Positions 11,126 through 23,322 of a DNA stretch of 64,000 bases are shown in pieces. This DNA is from Panulirus ornatus (lineage: Eukaryota; Arthropoda; Malacostraca; Decapoda; Palinuridae). The DNA lies in contig NC_092225.1 of the NCBI RefSeq assembly GCF_036320965.1, forward strand, positions 56,682,424 through 56,746,423, given 5' to 3'. The translations under genes and the position numbers were made by a program. Every line of letters begins with the position of its first letter. Position 1 is the first letter of the stretch. Under the pieces are notes generated by a model, which was not told where the DNA came from, searched no databases, and saw only the letters and a program-made list of their open reading frames with translations.

Positions 11126-13745
11126 TTAAGCTTTGACAGATGTAGAGACACAACAAGCATATGCCGTACGAAGCAAAGTGAAATGTTCCATTAAATATCA
11201 AGAAACATTGCACAAGTTGTCAAAGACAATACGTATTTTCACAGAGACCTAAAAGAAGGAAAATAATTTCCACTGTTGATATTTTTTACGTGGGAAGTTT
11301 TAAAGATCTGAAGGCAGAGAGATACAAGCTGAACTTGGCGAGAATACTTATTTGTTGATCAAGGTACAAAGCAGGATCAGCAGTGGGACCACGTTGCTAG
11401 CGTATTACATGATAACCATCACTACACAAGAATTATGGGCGGCTGAGATGCAGGAATCTAAGACAGTTTCCTCTTTGATATGGGGTCTGCCGGATATGAA
11501 GAAAATGAAAAAAGAAAATGGGTTGGGGTTCGTCAGGAGGACCAACTTGGGGAAAGTTATGCAGAGTCGCATTTTATGGCTGGGGGACGTAGGCTGGCGG
11601 CATTAACGTGAAGTACAGCAAGCATCTGGCCCAGGCGGACCCCGCTGAGGAGAGGTAGGCTGTGGGAGTATGCCAGATGACGACGTAGGCAATACTGAGG
11701 GAGGGAGAGTCTCAAGGTGACGGCGTTTAGCTGGAGTGAACGTAGGTAGAACAGAGGGAGGAAGAAGAGAGACTGTAAGATCCAACTCTGAGGAGATATG
11801 AGAGACTTATAAAGGAAGAGGGAGTGAGAGGTATAGGAGGAAATACAAGAAACAGTGATAGGATGAGGAAGACCACATACTGAAGAGTTTGATGAGATGT
11901 GGAAGTACTAAAGTTTTTTTCCCCCTTCAGGAAACTGAGCTACGAGACGGTGATAACGGCGCAGTCTGAGGGAAGACTGGGATAAGCCTGGCTTCAGGAG
12001 CGACCACTGAAAGCAGTAGTCTTAGCAATGGGTGGTGGTACGAGTGCCTGAAGCCGTCAAATCAGCTGTAAAGAGACTGGTAAAACTGAGGTAGAAAGAG
12101 CCCTGAAGAATCTTCAAGGTCTATATCTACGTCTTTAATGTGACATCTTCTGCAGGTGACTGGTTGATGACGGTCACATCAGCTCGTACGCGACTACAGA
12201 CTGTCAGGTGAGACAGTCAGTCACCCACCAGCAGCCACACAGTCTTGAGGTATCTGACCGTAGTGACGGCAGTCCACGTGACCCAGCACGAGACACACAC
12301 ACACACACACACACATACCACAAGGTGCTGGGCTGATGAATGATACCAACACACTGGTACACACGTGACGAAAATCAATACCATTCACGTAAATATAATC
12401 AAAGAGAGACTGAGTTAACGATGGACATAACCCTATATGATCAATAACTCTTCTCCGGATCACCAAATAACTTTCCCTTCACCATCATGGGGGTAATTAA
12501 TGCACACGCTTCTGCATAAGAAAAAAAAATATTCCAGAAAATGTGATCCTCCTGCTAACCTGTGTCTGGAGTACCGGCGACCCCAGGCCAGCTCGGCGGG
12601 GTCATCAAATATTTACTTAAAACTTTCAAGGTGGCGACACAGTGGAACAGAACCCACTGCAAATTCGATAAGGTGATTAGGACGAACTTACCTCTGTCTC
12701 GCAAGAAAGGTTAAGGTAAAGAGGATCCCCAGCCTAGGATCCGGGATCAATATTCATTTAGACGAGGGGGACCTGGAATGACTTGAAATCTCAATGAGGT
12801 GTGGGAATTGTGGTGGCCATCTCAAGGGACGCACGGTGAAGTTCTTGGTGAAATCCTTCCAGCAGGTGACGAAGGAGCACACGAGGTGAATCTTCTTCGC
12901 CCTCTCACATTACTTGGCTATGGAGATTCAATGCCAAGATTCACGATCTATGATTCACCCGTGAGGACTCGTGGTCTTTGGTCGTATCAAGATGATTTGC
13001 CGCTGGCGAATCACTGCCAAGATTCAGGGGTCACTGATTCACTCGTAAAGACTCGTGGTCTTGTCTACACACTTGATATGTGTGGCAGACACAAGGACGC
13101 GTCGCGTCACCAGGTTGGCTACAGACGAAGGTCAGCTCGAATGAATTCCATAGGCTAAACTGACGAGGGAGTTTTCACCGCAGTGGCTACCCACTGTGGT
13201 GTGTAACCACTGTGGTTATATGCAGCTGTCGGAGGGCTCTGCCACTAGAAACACTTCGGCAGCCATACTTGATGACGTCACTTTCTTTTCCTGAAAGGTC
13301 CATTCGTGCTGTGGCCGAGGGTGGGCGGCCATCATGGCTGATGAGCGAGGTTAAGCCTGAACATTTCACAACAGCCTCTCCCTCCGTCCAACTTTGGTCG
13401 GCAGTGAGCCGGAGTTGTGTGGCTCCCAGGCGATGCTGCCCCTCCCTCCCTCACTCCTTCGGGCTATAGCTATTTTCGGAGGGCTGTACTGGAACTCCAC
13501 AACTGTCAAGAGACGATGCCATTCTCTGGTTCACTTTACTGTCCGGGCGCGGGGGGGGGGGGGGGGGTGTTTGCCACTCCACGCCCGCCTGGAGATGTAA
13601 TATACGAGTCACACAGCAAAGTGTGTCCTACCGAGAAGCCTTATAGCTTGCCTCGTGCAGACGCAGGAAATGGTCGGACATCAGTGTCGATATTGACAGA
13701 GTTAACTAGAGGTTGAGTGTTGTAATCAGTGATCCTCCCTCAAGT
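11126..13745. other. unassigned sequence
   Basis: No gene or element recognised. It holds a short (CA)n at 12293-12314, a degenerate two-copy repeat at about 12935-13060 ('ccaagattca', 'gactcgtggtctt') and a run of about 17 G at 13551-13567. Frames up to 119 codons have no recognisable motif. Confidence 0.5.
13551..13567. repeat. G17 homopolymer
   Basis: An unbroken G run directly after 'gggcgc'. It could form a G-quadruplex and is a likely assembly/sequencing error spot. Confidence 0.85.
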
Positions 13746-13749
13746 TGAT

Positions 13750-13832
<83 letters not shown>
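13746..13832. repeat. compound (GATA)n(GA)n microsatellite
   Basis: About 35 bp of GATA passes without a break into about 52 bp of GA. Confidence 0.95.
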
Positions 13833-13835
<3 letters not shown>

Positions 13836-13935
13836 TTAGACATGATAGATAGATAATTAGACATGATAGATAGATAATTAGACATGATAGATAGACAGAC
13901 ATATAGATAAATAGACAGATAGATAGACAGACATT
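13831..13935. repeat. short tandem repeat of 'gataattagacatgatagat'
   Basis: Three units of about 24 bp ('ataattagacatgatagat'), followed by degenerate 'agacagaca' and 'gata' pieces. It is continuous with the GATA/GA tract. Confidence 0.85.
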
Positions 13936-13949
13936 TGGAGATGGAACTA

Positions 13950-14200
13950 TCCCTGGTACGTGTTGGTGATGGAGGTGATGGCAGAACCGGAGGTGATGTG
14001 GTGTGCGGTGGTGATCATCAAGGTGGAGGTGTAGGTGGTGACGGTGGCGTGGGTAAGGTGGTGGTGATCAGAAGTGACAATGGCAATAGCGGTGTCCGCA
14101 GTGGTAGTAGTGACAGAGGTGTTTCTCGTGGGAGTATTGTGATGATAACAGACGCGAGATATATATATAATGATGATAGTGAAGATGATACCCACGGTGG
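13950..14200. repeat. degenerate GGTGAT-rich tract
   Basis: Many irregular 'ggtg', 'ggtgatg' and 'gtagtgg' triplet-like repeats precede the regular 39-bp array. The glycine/aspartate-rich frames on plus, and serine/threonine/histidine-rich frames on minus, come from this composition. Confidence 0.6.
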
Positions 14201-14205
14201 CGTTG

Positions 14206-14592
14206 TGACCGATGGTGATGATAATAGTGGCATGCTAGTGATAGTGACCGATGGTGATGATAATAGTGGCATGCTAGTGATAGTGACCAATGGTGATGAT
14301 AACAGTGGCATGCTAGTGATAGTGACCGATGGTGATGATAATAGTGGCTAGTGACCGATGGTGATGATAATAGTGGCATGCTAGTGATAGTGACCGATGG
14401 TGATGATAATAGTGGCATGCTAGTGATAGTGACCGATGGTGATGATAATAGTGGCATGCTAGTGATAGTGACCGATGGTGATGATAATAGTGGCATGCTA
14501 GTGATAGTGACCGATGGTGATGATAATAGTGACATGCTAGTGATAGTGACCGATGGTGATGATGATGGTGACATGCTAGTGATAAACAGTGA
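14206..14592. repeat. minisatellite, 39-bp unit, about 10 copies
   Basis: The unit holds 'gaccgatggtgatgataata' followed by 'gtggcatgctagtgatagt'. Because 39 is a multiple of three, the array keeps frames open on both strands (13-residue protein repeat). One unit near 14340-14357 has lost about 20 bp. No start context, domain or flanking exon supports a gene. Confidence 0.93.
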
Positions 14593-14689
14593 TGGTGATG
14601 AGAGTGACAGGATGCCAGTGAAAGTGACAGGTACAGGAGGGTCGCAACTGTACCATGCCACTCTGGTTCAGTCAGATGGTACCCAGTAC

Positions 14690-15012
14690 CACAGGACGGT
14701 ACAGACTGTACCACAACTGTACCATATATCACCCTAGCTGACTTAACGTATACCCCAGCACCACAGGACGGTATAGACTGTACCACAGGACGGTACAGAC
14801 TGTACCACAACTGTACCATATATAACCCTAGCTGACTCAACGTGTACCCCCAGCACCACAGGACGGTACAGACTGTACCACAGGACGGTACAGACTGTAC
14901 CACAGGACGGTACAACCTGTACCACAAGTCACTCTGGCTTGGGTACTAGATACCCAGTACCACAGGTTCGTGTAGAGAGAGCCGCTTCTGTACCATATGT
15001 TATACTGTACCA
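14690..15012. repeat. nested palindromic tandem repeat, 22-bp unit
   Basis: The core 'ggtacagactgtacc' is a perfect palindrome around one central base. It is repeated with 'acaggac' spacers, and larger blocks that include 'ctagctgactnaacgt' and 'aactgtaccatata' are themselves duplicated. Confidence 0.85.
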
Positions 15013-15084
15013 CAGAAGAATATCTTGACCAGCGACTCATGATGGAAGTTCATCACACTTAACTAACAAACCGACGAGTCTTCG

Positions 15085-15597
15085 TTAGAATCGAGTGTTT
15101 CAGATACAATCTAATGTTTCGGTTAGAATCTAATGTTTCAGTTAGAATCTGATGTTTCAGTTAGAATCTAATGTTTCAGATAGAATCTAATGTTTCAGAT
15201 AGAATCTAATGTTTCAGAAAGAATCCAATGTTTCAGAAAGAATCCAATGTTTCAGACAGAATCTAATGTTTCAGATAGAATCGATTTCAGATAGAATCGA
15301 ATGTTTCAGTTATAATCGAATTTTTCAGACAGAATCTAAAGTTTCAGATAGAATCTAATGTTTCAGATAGAATCTAATGTTTCAGATAGAATCTAATGTT
15401 TCAGATAGAATCTAATGTTTCAGATAGAATCTAATGTTTCAGATAGAATCTAATGTTTCAGACAGAATCTAATGTTTCAGACAGAATCTAATGTTTCAGA
15501 TAGAATCTAATGTTTCAGATAGAATCTAATGTTTCAGATAGAATCTAATGTTTCAGATAGAATCTAATGTTTCAGATAGAATCTAATGCTTCACTGG
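15085..15597. repeat. minisatellite, 19-bp unit, about 27 copies
   Basis: The unit is 'agatagaatctaatgtttc'. The left half carries variants (gttaga, gaaaga, gacaga, tcgatttc), whereas units from about 15340 to 15590 are nearly identical. Confidence 0.96.
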
Positions 15598-15917
15598 GAG
15601 AGCATTACGTCCAGCCGTGACAACAAACAGTACAGCTGAAGAAGAGAAAGATGAAATACAGTTAAGAGAGATCAAAGGATGAGAGAAGTGGGTTGTGGGA
15701 ACCATCACGCCAACTTTACAGCGGAGGTAAAGTTTTCCTCCCTGGGAGAGGAGAGAAAAGGAGGAAGAGGAGGGAGGAAATACAAGCAGGTTTCTCCCAG
15801 TAGCAAGTGAGTAAGAAATTCCTTCTCTAAACTCCGTTCTTTTTTTATTTTTTTTTTTTTTTTTTAGTGTTTGAGGTGTAATGGAATCTTAGGATCTGCG
15901 AGCGCTTTTATCAGAGT

Positions 15918-15920
<3 letters not shown>
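15598..15920. other. unassigned sequence
   Basis: Purine-rich with 'gaggagagaaaaggagg' near 15750 and a T-run at 15839-15865. No feature recognised. Confidence 0.5.

Positions 15921-15994
<74 letters not shown>
15920..15994. repeat. (TC)n microsatellite
   Basis: A pure TC run of about 75 bp, directly left of the GAGGTATAC-type element. Confidence 0.97.
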
Positions 15995-15997
<3 letters not shown>

Positions 15998-16143
15998 GAT
16001 AGGGAGGCACCGACCAGAAAGGTATACTACCGGTGCCACTACAAACCCCCCAACTCGGCCTTTGGTAACGGGAGGGCTTAGCGAGGTCTGCGCCGTGAGG
16101 AAGCACTTCTAGTGCCTGGCGAGTGCGCTTCTCTGGACCACGT

Positions 16144-16146
<3 letters not shown>
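15995..16146 (+). mobile_element. SINE-like element bounded by (TC)n, copy 1
   Basis: About 150 bp between two (TC)n runs. The part 'gcaccgaccagaaaggtata' plus 'ctaccggtgcc' resembles 'gccaccgtccagtgaggtata' plus 'cattaccggca' at 60328-60361, where the second copy is also bounded by (TC)n. I see no A/B boxes and no ORF. Calling it a SINE is an inference from short length, recurrence and the shared microsatellite flank. Confidence 0.45.

Positions 16147-16189
<43 letters not shown>
16146..16189. repeat. (TC)n microsatellite
   Basis: A pure CT/TC run of about 44 bp on the right flank of the element. Confidence 0.97.
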
Positions 16190-16192
<3 letters not shown>

Positions 16193-16432
16193 CGTTCTAT
16201 AGTTATCTCGCCATTATCTATACGGTCACCCAGAGCATTGGCTCCCTTACCTCGTCCTCTTCCATCCCCCTCCCTGTTATTTACTTAAGTCACACCGGGT
16301 CAGCACCATCAACTTCATCTTGTCAAATTACAGAGGTTTCCTTCCCGCAGTTCCTCTGGCCGTCTTTATCCCTTCCTTTACCAACCCATTGGACGTCTTG
16401 GCATCTATCCCCTGCTCTTCAAGTCGCGTTTC

Positions 16433-16436
<4 letters not shown>

Positions 16437-16507
<71 letters not shown>
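16437..16507. repeat. (GA)n microsatellite
   Basis: A pure GA run of about 71 bp. It is the reverse complement of the (TC)n tracts 250-500 bp to its left, so the region can fold back. Confidence 0.97.
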
Positions 16508-16509
<2 letters not shown>

Positions 16510-16569
16510 CGCAGGCCCTCTCTGCATCTTGGTCGTCATGCAGGCTTTACTATAAGGACTATGTTTACT

Positions 16570-16860
16570 TATCTCTCTACTTGCTACCCCTTCTGCAGCT
16601 TGCCTCGTACAGTTTACCTCTTCTCATCTCTGCAGCAGTTTACACCTTTCTTATCTCTGCGGCAATTTACCTCTTCGTACCTCTGCAGCAGTGTATCTCT
16701 TCTTACCTCGTACAGTTTACCTCTTCTTATCTCTGCAGCAGTTTACCCCCTTCTTATCTCTGCGGCAGTTTACTTCCTCGTACCTCTGCAGCAATGTATC
16801 TCTTCTTACCTCTGCAGAAGTATACCCCTTCTCACCTCCGTTACAATCTACCCTTGAGTA
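16570..16860. repeat. degenerate minisatellite, about 28-30-bp unit
   Basis: Imperfect units built on 'tatctctgcagca', 'gtttacctcttct' and 'acctctgcagc', with drifting lengths, about 9-10 in all. The tyrosine/leucine/serine-rich frame of 199 codons over it is a by-product. Confidence 0.75.
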
Positions 16861-17871
16861 CCTATACTCTATTCCGAGTTCCTGAGCTACAGTCTATCTA
16901 TCTCGGTATTCTCTCGTAGCTTACCTCGAAGTTTACCTCTCCTGCAGTCTCGGCAGTCTACCTCTTCGTTCCCCCTCCCACAGTCTACCTTTTGATACCG
17001 CTGTCTACGATCTACATCTCTTGGCACGCCTGGTACGATCTAACCCTTTTTGATTCCGGAAATTTCTACCTGTAGCAAAATTAAAGTCTCATTCCTCAGT
17101 AGCCTGTCGACTTCATCTTCTACACGGCGATAGAATTTCTGCCAGTTTATGATATCAACGAAAATCTCAGGGAAGATTAGATAGTCTACACAGCAAAGAC
17201 GTGACATGTCTTATGCATAATGTGGCCCAAGTCTCCATACGCCACTTTGTCAACATATACTTCCACTCACATCATAAGTGTGGAGGCAACAGTGACACAG
17301 TGACGCGTAATCATTTCACTTCAATCCCAGAAACGACGTCTTGCGGTTAATTCCCACACTATACACAATCACTGCTTCATTGCCTCATACCTTAGGTTCA
17401 GCGATGGCACTGCAGGTCGTCTGCAACACTCGTCTGCCTCCTTATCTTACTAACTCATGCCCCTACCCCATCACCGCTATCCTACCGAGCCACCGAACTC
17501 AGCAGGTCCTGACACAACACATCAGCAACCTCTGCCGGCCGTGTGGCGGGGTAGACCTCACACCAACCGCAGGCCACTGCCCTCACTGTAATTTATACAG
17601 TGACCCCAACACTAATGGTCTCCACTCCAGGTGGAATATCTTTACATGCTTTACTCTGATGGTGGCGGTACGGAGCAGTGAAAATTGTGAACCCCCTTTT
17701 TTTTCTTTTTCCAACTGACCCACATGATCCAAGTTGCGTCCCACATCTTGTGAACGCGTCACTCCATGATCTGTCACTGTGAAGCGAGACTCGTCTCGCG
17801 TCTTGTGGACACAACATTCAAGAATGATTAATGTCATGACTAATTCCTAATCACTAATCATCAGGTGTTAC

Positions 17872-17872
<1 letters not shown>
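16861..17872. other. unassigned sequence
   Basis: No gene recognised. A 125-codon plus frame (17341-17718) and antisense frames overlap each other here without domain features. Confidence 0.45.

Positions 17873-17940
<68 letters not shown>
17873..17940. repeat. (GA)n microsatellite
   Basis: A pure GA run of about 68 bp. Confidence 0.97.
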
Positions 17941-17943
<3 letters not shown>

Positions 17944-18712
17944 TCACACCCGTGTTGCCTCCGTCCCTTAACCAATCACGTATGTCGCGTCACATGTGTG
18001 ATATGTGACATCAGCGGGTGTCGCCTCAGCTATTCGGACATCTATTCAGAAACATCTCAATTTCAGTGGCTTCGATTCACCCCCCCACCCTTTCAGGATG
18101 CACCATCCTCCTTTATAGACGCCTCGATCCTGCTGTTTGACGCGTATGATCACGAGGACATAAAAAGCCGCACTCCAAAGTCAAGCGCATGGTCAAGTGT
18201 GTGTGTGGTGAGTCTAAGGTGAAGTGCGCTGCAGGTAGATGATCAAATGTGTTGTGGCAAATACTGTTTATACTAAAGGTTCCCGGAAGCTCTTAATAAG
18301 CAACTTATCTTCTTTATGACTTTATCCTGAACTTCCTCAAGTCTCTGATGGCCAAGTTGGACGCCGGACAAACACGGCATCCCCCTGGCACAAAGTTCCT
18401 CTGAACTTTGTGGGTTGTCAAGACACGGGAAGGAACTCGTGTATTCTCTTCTCCTCCTCAGTTAAGACTGCAGCGCAGAAGTCTGTTTATACGTATCTTT
18501 CTTATCTCCATCATCTTTGTTGTTTATAATTTTCTCGTTTCTTTATCTTCATTATTACTATTATTGGCTGGCGCAGGAGGGGACATGGGAGGGAGAGTTA
18601 GGCAAGTATGAACACTGACTGTGGCTTGTATCACAGTACGGAGCCTAAGCCGTTTCTGCAACTCAATATTCATGAGGGGCAACTGACTGTCATAGCTTTC
18701 TCATCATCAGGA
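17941..18712. other. unassigned sequence
   Basis: No recognisable gene, element or array. Confidence 0.5.
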
Positions 18713-18930
18713 CTGTCGCAGACTGTCGTAAACTGTCGTAGCCTCGTGTGCGTTACGTCCGTCATCTGAACTGTCGTAAACTGTCGTAGCCTCGAGTGCG
18801 TCACGTCCGGCACTGATCTGTCGCAGACTGTTGTAGCCTCGTGTGCGTTACGTCCGTCATCTGAACTGTCGTAAACTATCGTAGCCTCGTGTGCGTTACG
18901 TCCGGCACTGATCTCTCGCAGACTGTCGTA
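18713..18930. repeat. minisatellite, about 58-60-bp unit, 3-4 copies
   Basis: Units share 'ctgtcgtaaactgtcgtagc', 'ctcgtgtgcgttacgtcc' and either 'gtcatctgaa' or 'ggcactgatct'. These two alternate ends define two unit types that alternate along the array. Confidence 0.85.
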
Positions 18931-19132
18931 TCCTTAACATGATGCCTCGCGCTGAGCTGCTAAGGGTTGCCATTAGGACCAACGATACGTCAGGTAATAG
19001 ACAATCACAGACAACGTCGCCTCCGCATTATCTTCAGAACTGAGCTGCTGTGCACTCTCATTCTCTCACAGGATTTACCTCACTCATAAGTAACGAAGTT
19101 AAACACTATGTTCCCCCCCCCATATATCATAC

Positions 19133-19138
<6 letters not shown>

Positions 19139-19185
<47 letters not shown>
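19139..19185. repeat. (AT)n before SINE B
   Basis: A pure AT run of about 47 bp that touches the 5' edge of SINE copy B. Confidence 0.96.
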
Positions 19186-19186
<1 letters not shown>

Positions 19187-19187
19187 G

Positions 19188-19264
19188 TTTTTTATCCCTG
19201 GGGACATGGGATAAGGAATACTTCCCACGTATTCCCCGCGTGTCGTAAAAGAAGACTAAATCGG

Positions 19265-19299
<35 letters not shown>

Positions 19300-19437
19300 C
19301 CCCTCCTTGTATCTCAATTTCTAAAAGAGGAATTAGAAGGAGGAGCCAAGCGGGGAGTGCCGTTCTTCGTCTGTTTCCTGGCGGTACCTCGCTGATGCGA
19401 GAAACGGCGATCAAGTATAATTAAAAAAAAAGAAATT
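19188..19437 (+). mobile_element. SINE family 1, copy B (diverged, (CA)n inserted)
   Basis: It shares with copy A the 5' block 'ggggacatgggataaggaat', the GAATAC/GTATTC inverted pair, 'gcgtgtcgtaaaagaagac', and the 3' hairpin 'ggtacctcgctgatgcgaga' plus 'aacggcga' and an A-rich tail. A (CA)n run at 19268-19297 replaces the G-rich centre. The stretch just before the hairpin ('cttcgtctgtttcctggcg') is LINE-like rather than SINE A-like, so this copy is either a mosaic or an older form closer to the LINE tail. Confidence 0.65.
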
Positions 19438-19439
19438 AA

Positions 19440-19975
19440 TCATATACCCTTTTAATGAAATGATTCTTGTGTGTTTCTATATGATGAAATATCTTATGAT
19501 ATTCTCTTTTTCAAGTAACGGTTACGGCTGCTGGTAACACGCACTTTACTCTGGGTGTTACGGGAAGAGCAGAGTCTACTGTGTGACCAGCTATCTCTGG
19601 CGTGACAATCAGTTCAGTGTGTCACTCCTACGGCCACTTGTGATTCCTTGTGGCTTAATCGGATGATAGAACCTTCCCTACCAGCGGGAGATGGCTGGGA
19701 AGGTATAGACAACAAGTGGTTAACGTAACAAGGTAGAAAATAGAGAGAGAGAAAAAAAAAGAGAAGACACAGCTGAGATAAAGGAAACTCAGAGGGGCGG
19801 AAGAATATAACAAGACAGAACCAAAGGGAGAAATTTTTCCCTCTGCTGGCGCAATATATAAGTTTGGGGGATGGCCAGCTCAAGCTAAGTCTTCCACAGC
19901 CCAACATTTTCAGCTTAGCTGCTCAGAACAATATTGCTTAGGACCGGTCTGTGCCTCGAGAAACTGCTGTTCAAC
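19440..19975. other. unassigned sequence
   Basis: No gene or element recognised. There are small A/G-rich stretches near 19740-19770. Confidence 0.5.
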
Positions 19976-19976
19976 A

Positions 19977-20479
<503 letters not shown>

Positions 20480-20539
<60 letters not shown>
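20480..20539. repeat. (AT)n at the tail of LINE copy 1
   Basis: A pure TA run of 60 bp that, after ten T (the A-tail on the minus strand), touches the 3' end of LINE copy 1. Confidence 0.97.
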
Positions 20540-20540
<1 letters not shown>

Positions 20541-20542
<2 letters not shown>

Positions 20543-23322
20543 TTTTTTTTGTCGCTGTCTCCCGCGTTTGCGAGGTAGCGCAAGGAAACAGACGAAAGAA
20601 ATGGCCCAACCCACCCCCATACACATGTATATACATACGTCCACACACGCAAATATACATACCTACACAGCTTTCCATGGTCTACCCCAGACGCCTCACA
20701 TGCCTTGATTCAATCCACTGACAGCACGTCAACCCCGGTATACCACATCGCTCCAATTCACTCTATTCCTTGCCCTCCTTTCACCCTCCTGCATGTTTAG
20801 GCCCCGACCACACAAAATCTTTTTCACTCCATCTTTCCACCTCCAATTTGGTCTCCCTCTTCTCCTCGTTCCCTCCACCTCCGACACATATATTCTCTTG
20901 GTCAATCTTTCCTCACTCATTCTCTCCATGTGCCCGAACCATTTCAAAACACCCTCTTCTGCTCTCTCAACCACGCTCTTTTTATTTCCACACATCTCTC
21001 TTACCCTTACGTTACTTACTCGATCAAACCACCTCACACCACATATTGTCCTCAAACATCTCATTTCCAGCACATCCATCTTCCTGCGCACAACTCTATC
21101 CATAGCCCACGTCTCGCAACCATACAACATTGTTGGAACCACTATTCCTTCAAACATACCCATTTTTGCTTTCCGAGATAATGTTCTCGACCTCCACACA
21201 TTCTTCAAGGCTCCCAGAATTTTCAGCCCCTCCCCCACCCTATGATCCACTTCCGCTTCCATGGTTCCATCCGCTGCCAGATCCACTCCCAGATATCTAA
21301 AACACTTCACTTCCTCCAGTTTTTCTCCATTCAAACTCACCTCCCAATTGACTTGACCCTCAACCCTACTGTACCTAATAACCTTGCTCTTATTCACATT
21401 TACTCTTAACTTTCTTCTTTCACACACTTTACCAAACTCAGTCACCAGCTTCTGCAGTTTCTCACATGAATCAGCCACCAGCGCTGTATCATCAGCGAAC
21501 AACAACTGACTCACTTCCCAAGCTCTCTCATCCCCAACAGACTTCATCCTTGCCCCTCTTTCCAAAACTCTTGCATTCACCTCCCAAACAACCCCATCCA
21601 TAAACAAATTAAACAACCATGGAGACATCACACACCCCTGCCGCAAACCTACATTCACTGAGAACCAATCACTTTCCTCTCTTCCTACACGTACACATGC
21701 CTTACATCCTCGATAAAAACTTTTCACTGCTTCTAACAACTTGCCTCCCACACCAAATATTCTTAATACCTTCCACAGAGCATCTCTATCAACTCTATCA
21801 TATGCCTTCTCCAGATCCATAAATGCTACATACAAATCCATTTGCTTTTCTAAGTATTTCTCACATACATTCTTCAAAGCAAACACCTGATCCACACATC
21901 CTCTACCACTTCTGAAACCACACTGCTCTTCCCCAATCTGATGCTCTGTACATGCCTTCACCCTCTCAATCAATATCCTCCCATATAATTTAACAGGAAT
22001 ACTCAACAAACTTATACCTCTGTAATTTGAGCACTCACTCTTATCCCCTTTGCCTTTGTACAATGGCACTATGCACGCATTCCGCCAATCCTCAGGCACC
22101 TCACCATGAGTCATACATACATTAAATAACCTTACCAACCAGTCAACAATACAGTCACCCCCTTTTTTAATAAATTCCACTGCAATACCATCCAAACCTG
22201 CTGCCTTGCCGGCTTTCATCTTCCGCAAAGCTTTTACTACCTCTTCTCTGTTTACCAAATCATCTTCCCTAACCCTCTCACTTTGCACACCACCTCGACC
22301 AAAACACCCTATATCTGCCACTCTATCATCAAACACATTCAACAAACCTTCAAAATACTCACTCCATCTCCTTCTCACATCACCACTACTTGTTATCACC
22401 TCCCCATTTGCGCCCTTCACTGAAGTTCCCATTTGCTCCCTTGTCTTACGCACTTTATTTACCTCCTTCCAGAACATCTTTTTATTCTCCCTAAAATTTA
22501 ATGATACTCTCTCACCCCAACTCTCATTTGCCCTTTTTTTCACCTCTTGCACCTTTCTCTTGACCTCCTGTCTCTTTCTTTTATACATCTCCCACTCAAT
22601 TGCATTTTTTCCCTGCAAAAATCGTCCAAATGCCTCTCTCTTCTCTTTCACTAATACTCTTACTTCTTCATCCCACCACTCACTACCCTTTCTAATCAAC
22701 CCACCTCCCACTCTTCTCATGCCACAAGCATCTTTTGCGCAATCCATCACTGATTCCCTAAATACATCCCATTCCTCCCCCACTCCCCTTACTTCCATTG
22801 TTCTCACCTTTTTCCATTCTGTACTCAGTCTCTCCTGGTACTTCCTCACACAAGTCTCCTTCCCAAGCTCACTTACTCTCACCACCCTCTTCACCCCAAC
22901 ATTCACTCTTCTTTTCTGAAAACCCATACAAATCTTCACCTTAGCCTCCACAAGATAATGATCAGACATCCCTCCAGTTGCACCTCTCAGCACATTAACA
23001 TCCAAAAGTCTCTCTTTCGCGCGCCTGTCAATTAACACGTAATCCAATAACGCTCTCTGGCCATCTCTCCTACTTACATAAGTATACTTATGTATATCTC
23101 GCTTTTTAAACCAGGTATTCCCAATCATCAGTCCTTTTTCAGCACATAAATCTACAAGCTCTTCACCATTTCCATTTACAACACTGAACACCCCATGTAT
23201 ACCAATTATTCCCTCAACTGCCACATTACTCACCTTTGCATTCAAATCACCCATCACTATAACCCGGTCTCGTGCATCAAAACCACTAACACACTCATTC
23301 AGCTGCTCCCAAAACACTTGCC
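20541..23322 (-). mobile_element. LINE copy 1 (short 3' UTR form, open RT frame)
   Basis: A 5'-truncated non-LTR retrotransposon read on the minus strand. It contains the distal half of an apurinic-type endonuclease, a complete reverse transcriptase and a C-terminal domain, then a 3' UTR of about 180 bp ending in the terminal hairpin and an A-run. The 3' UTR lacks about 255 bp present in copy 2 (breakpoints near 'aaagctgtg' and 'taggtatg'), a deletion shared with copy 3. The frame is open throughout, so this is the least damaged copy in the window. The C-terminal GRPNWRWKDG-type motif is reminiscent of the RTE clade, but clade assignment needs a tree. The 5' edge joins a foreign sequence at about 23320. 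Confidence 0.92.
20551..20584 (-). other. 3' terminal hairpin of LINE copy 1
   Basis: Read on the minus strand: TTG+CGCT pairs with AGCG+A+CAA outside (one bulged A), and CTCGC pairs with GCGGG inside with an AAAC loop. It lies immediately before the A-run, the usual place of the signal bound by LINE reverse transcriptase in families with a stringent 3' requirement. Confidence 0.7.

Noticed and set aside
22206..22919. Plus frame of 237 codons
   Set aside because: Shadow of the LINE ORF on the opposite strand; Ser/Thr/Leu-rich as expected from the antisense of a Lys/Glu-rich frame.
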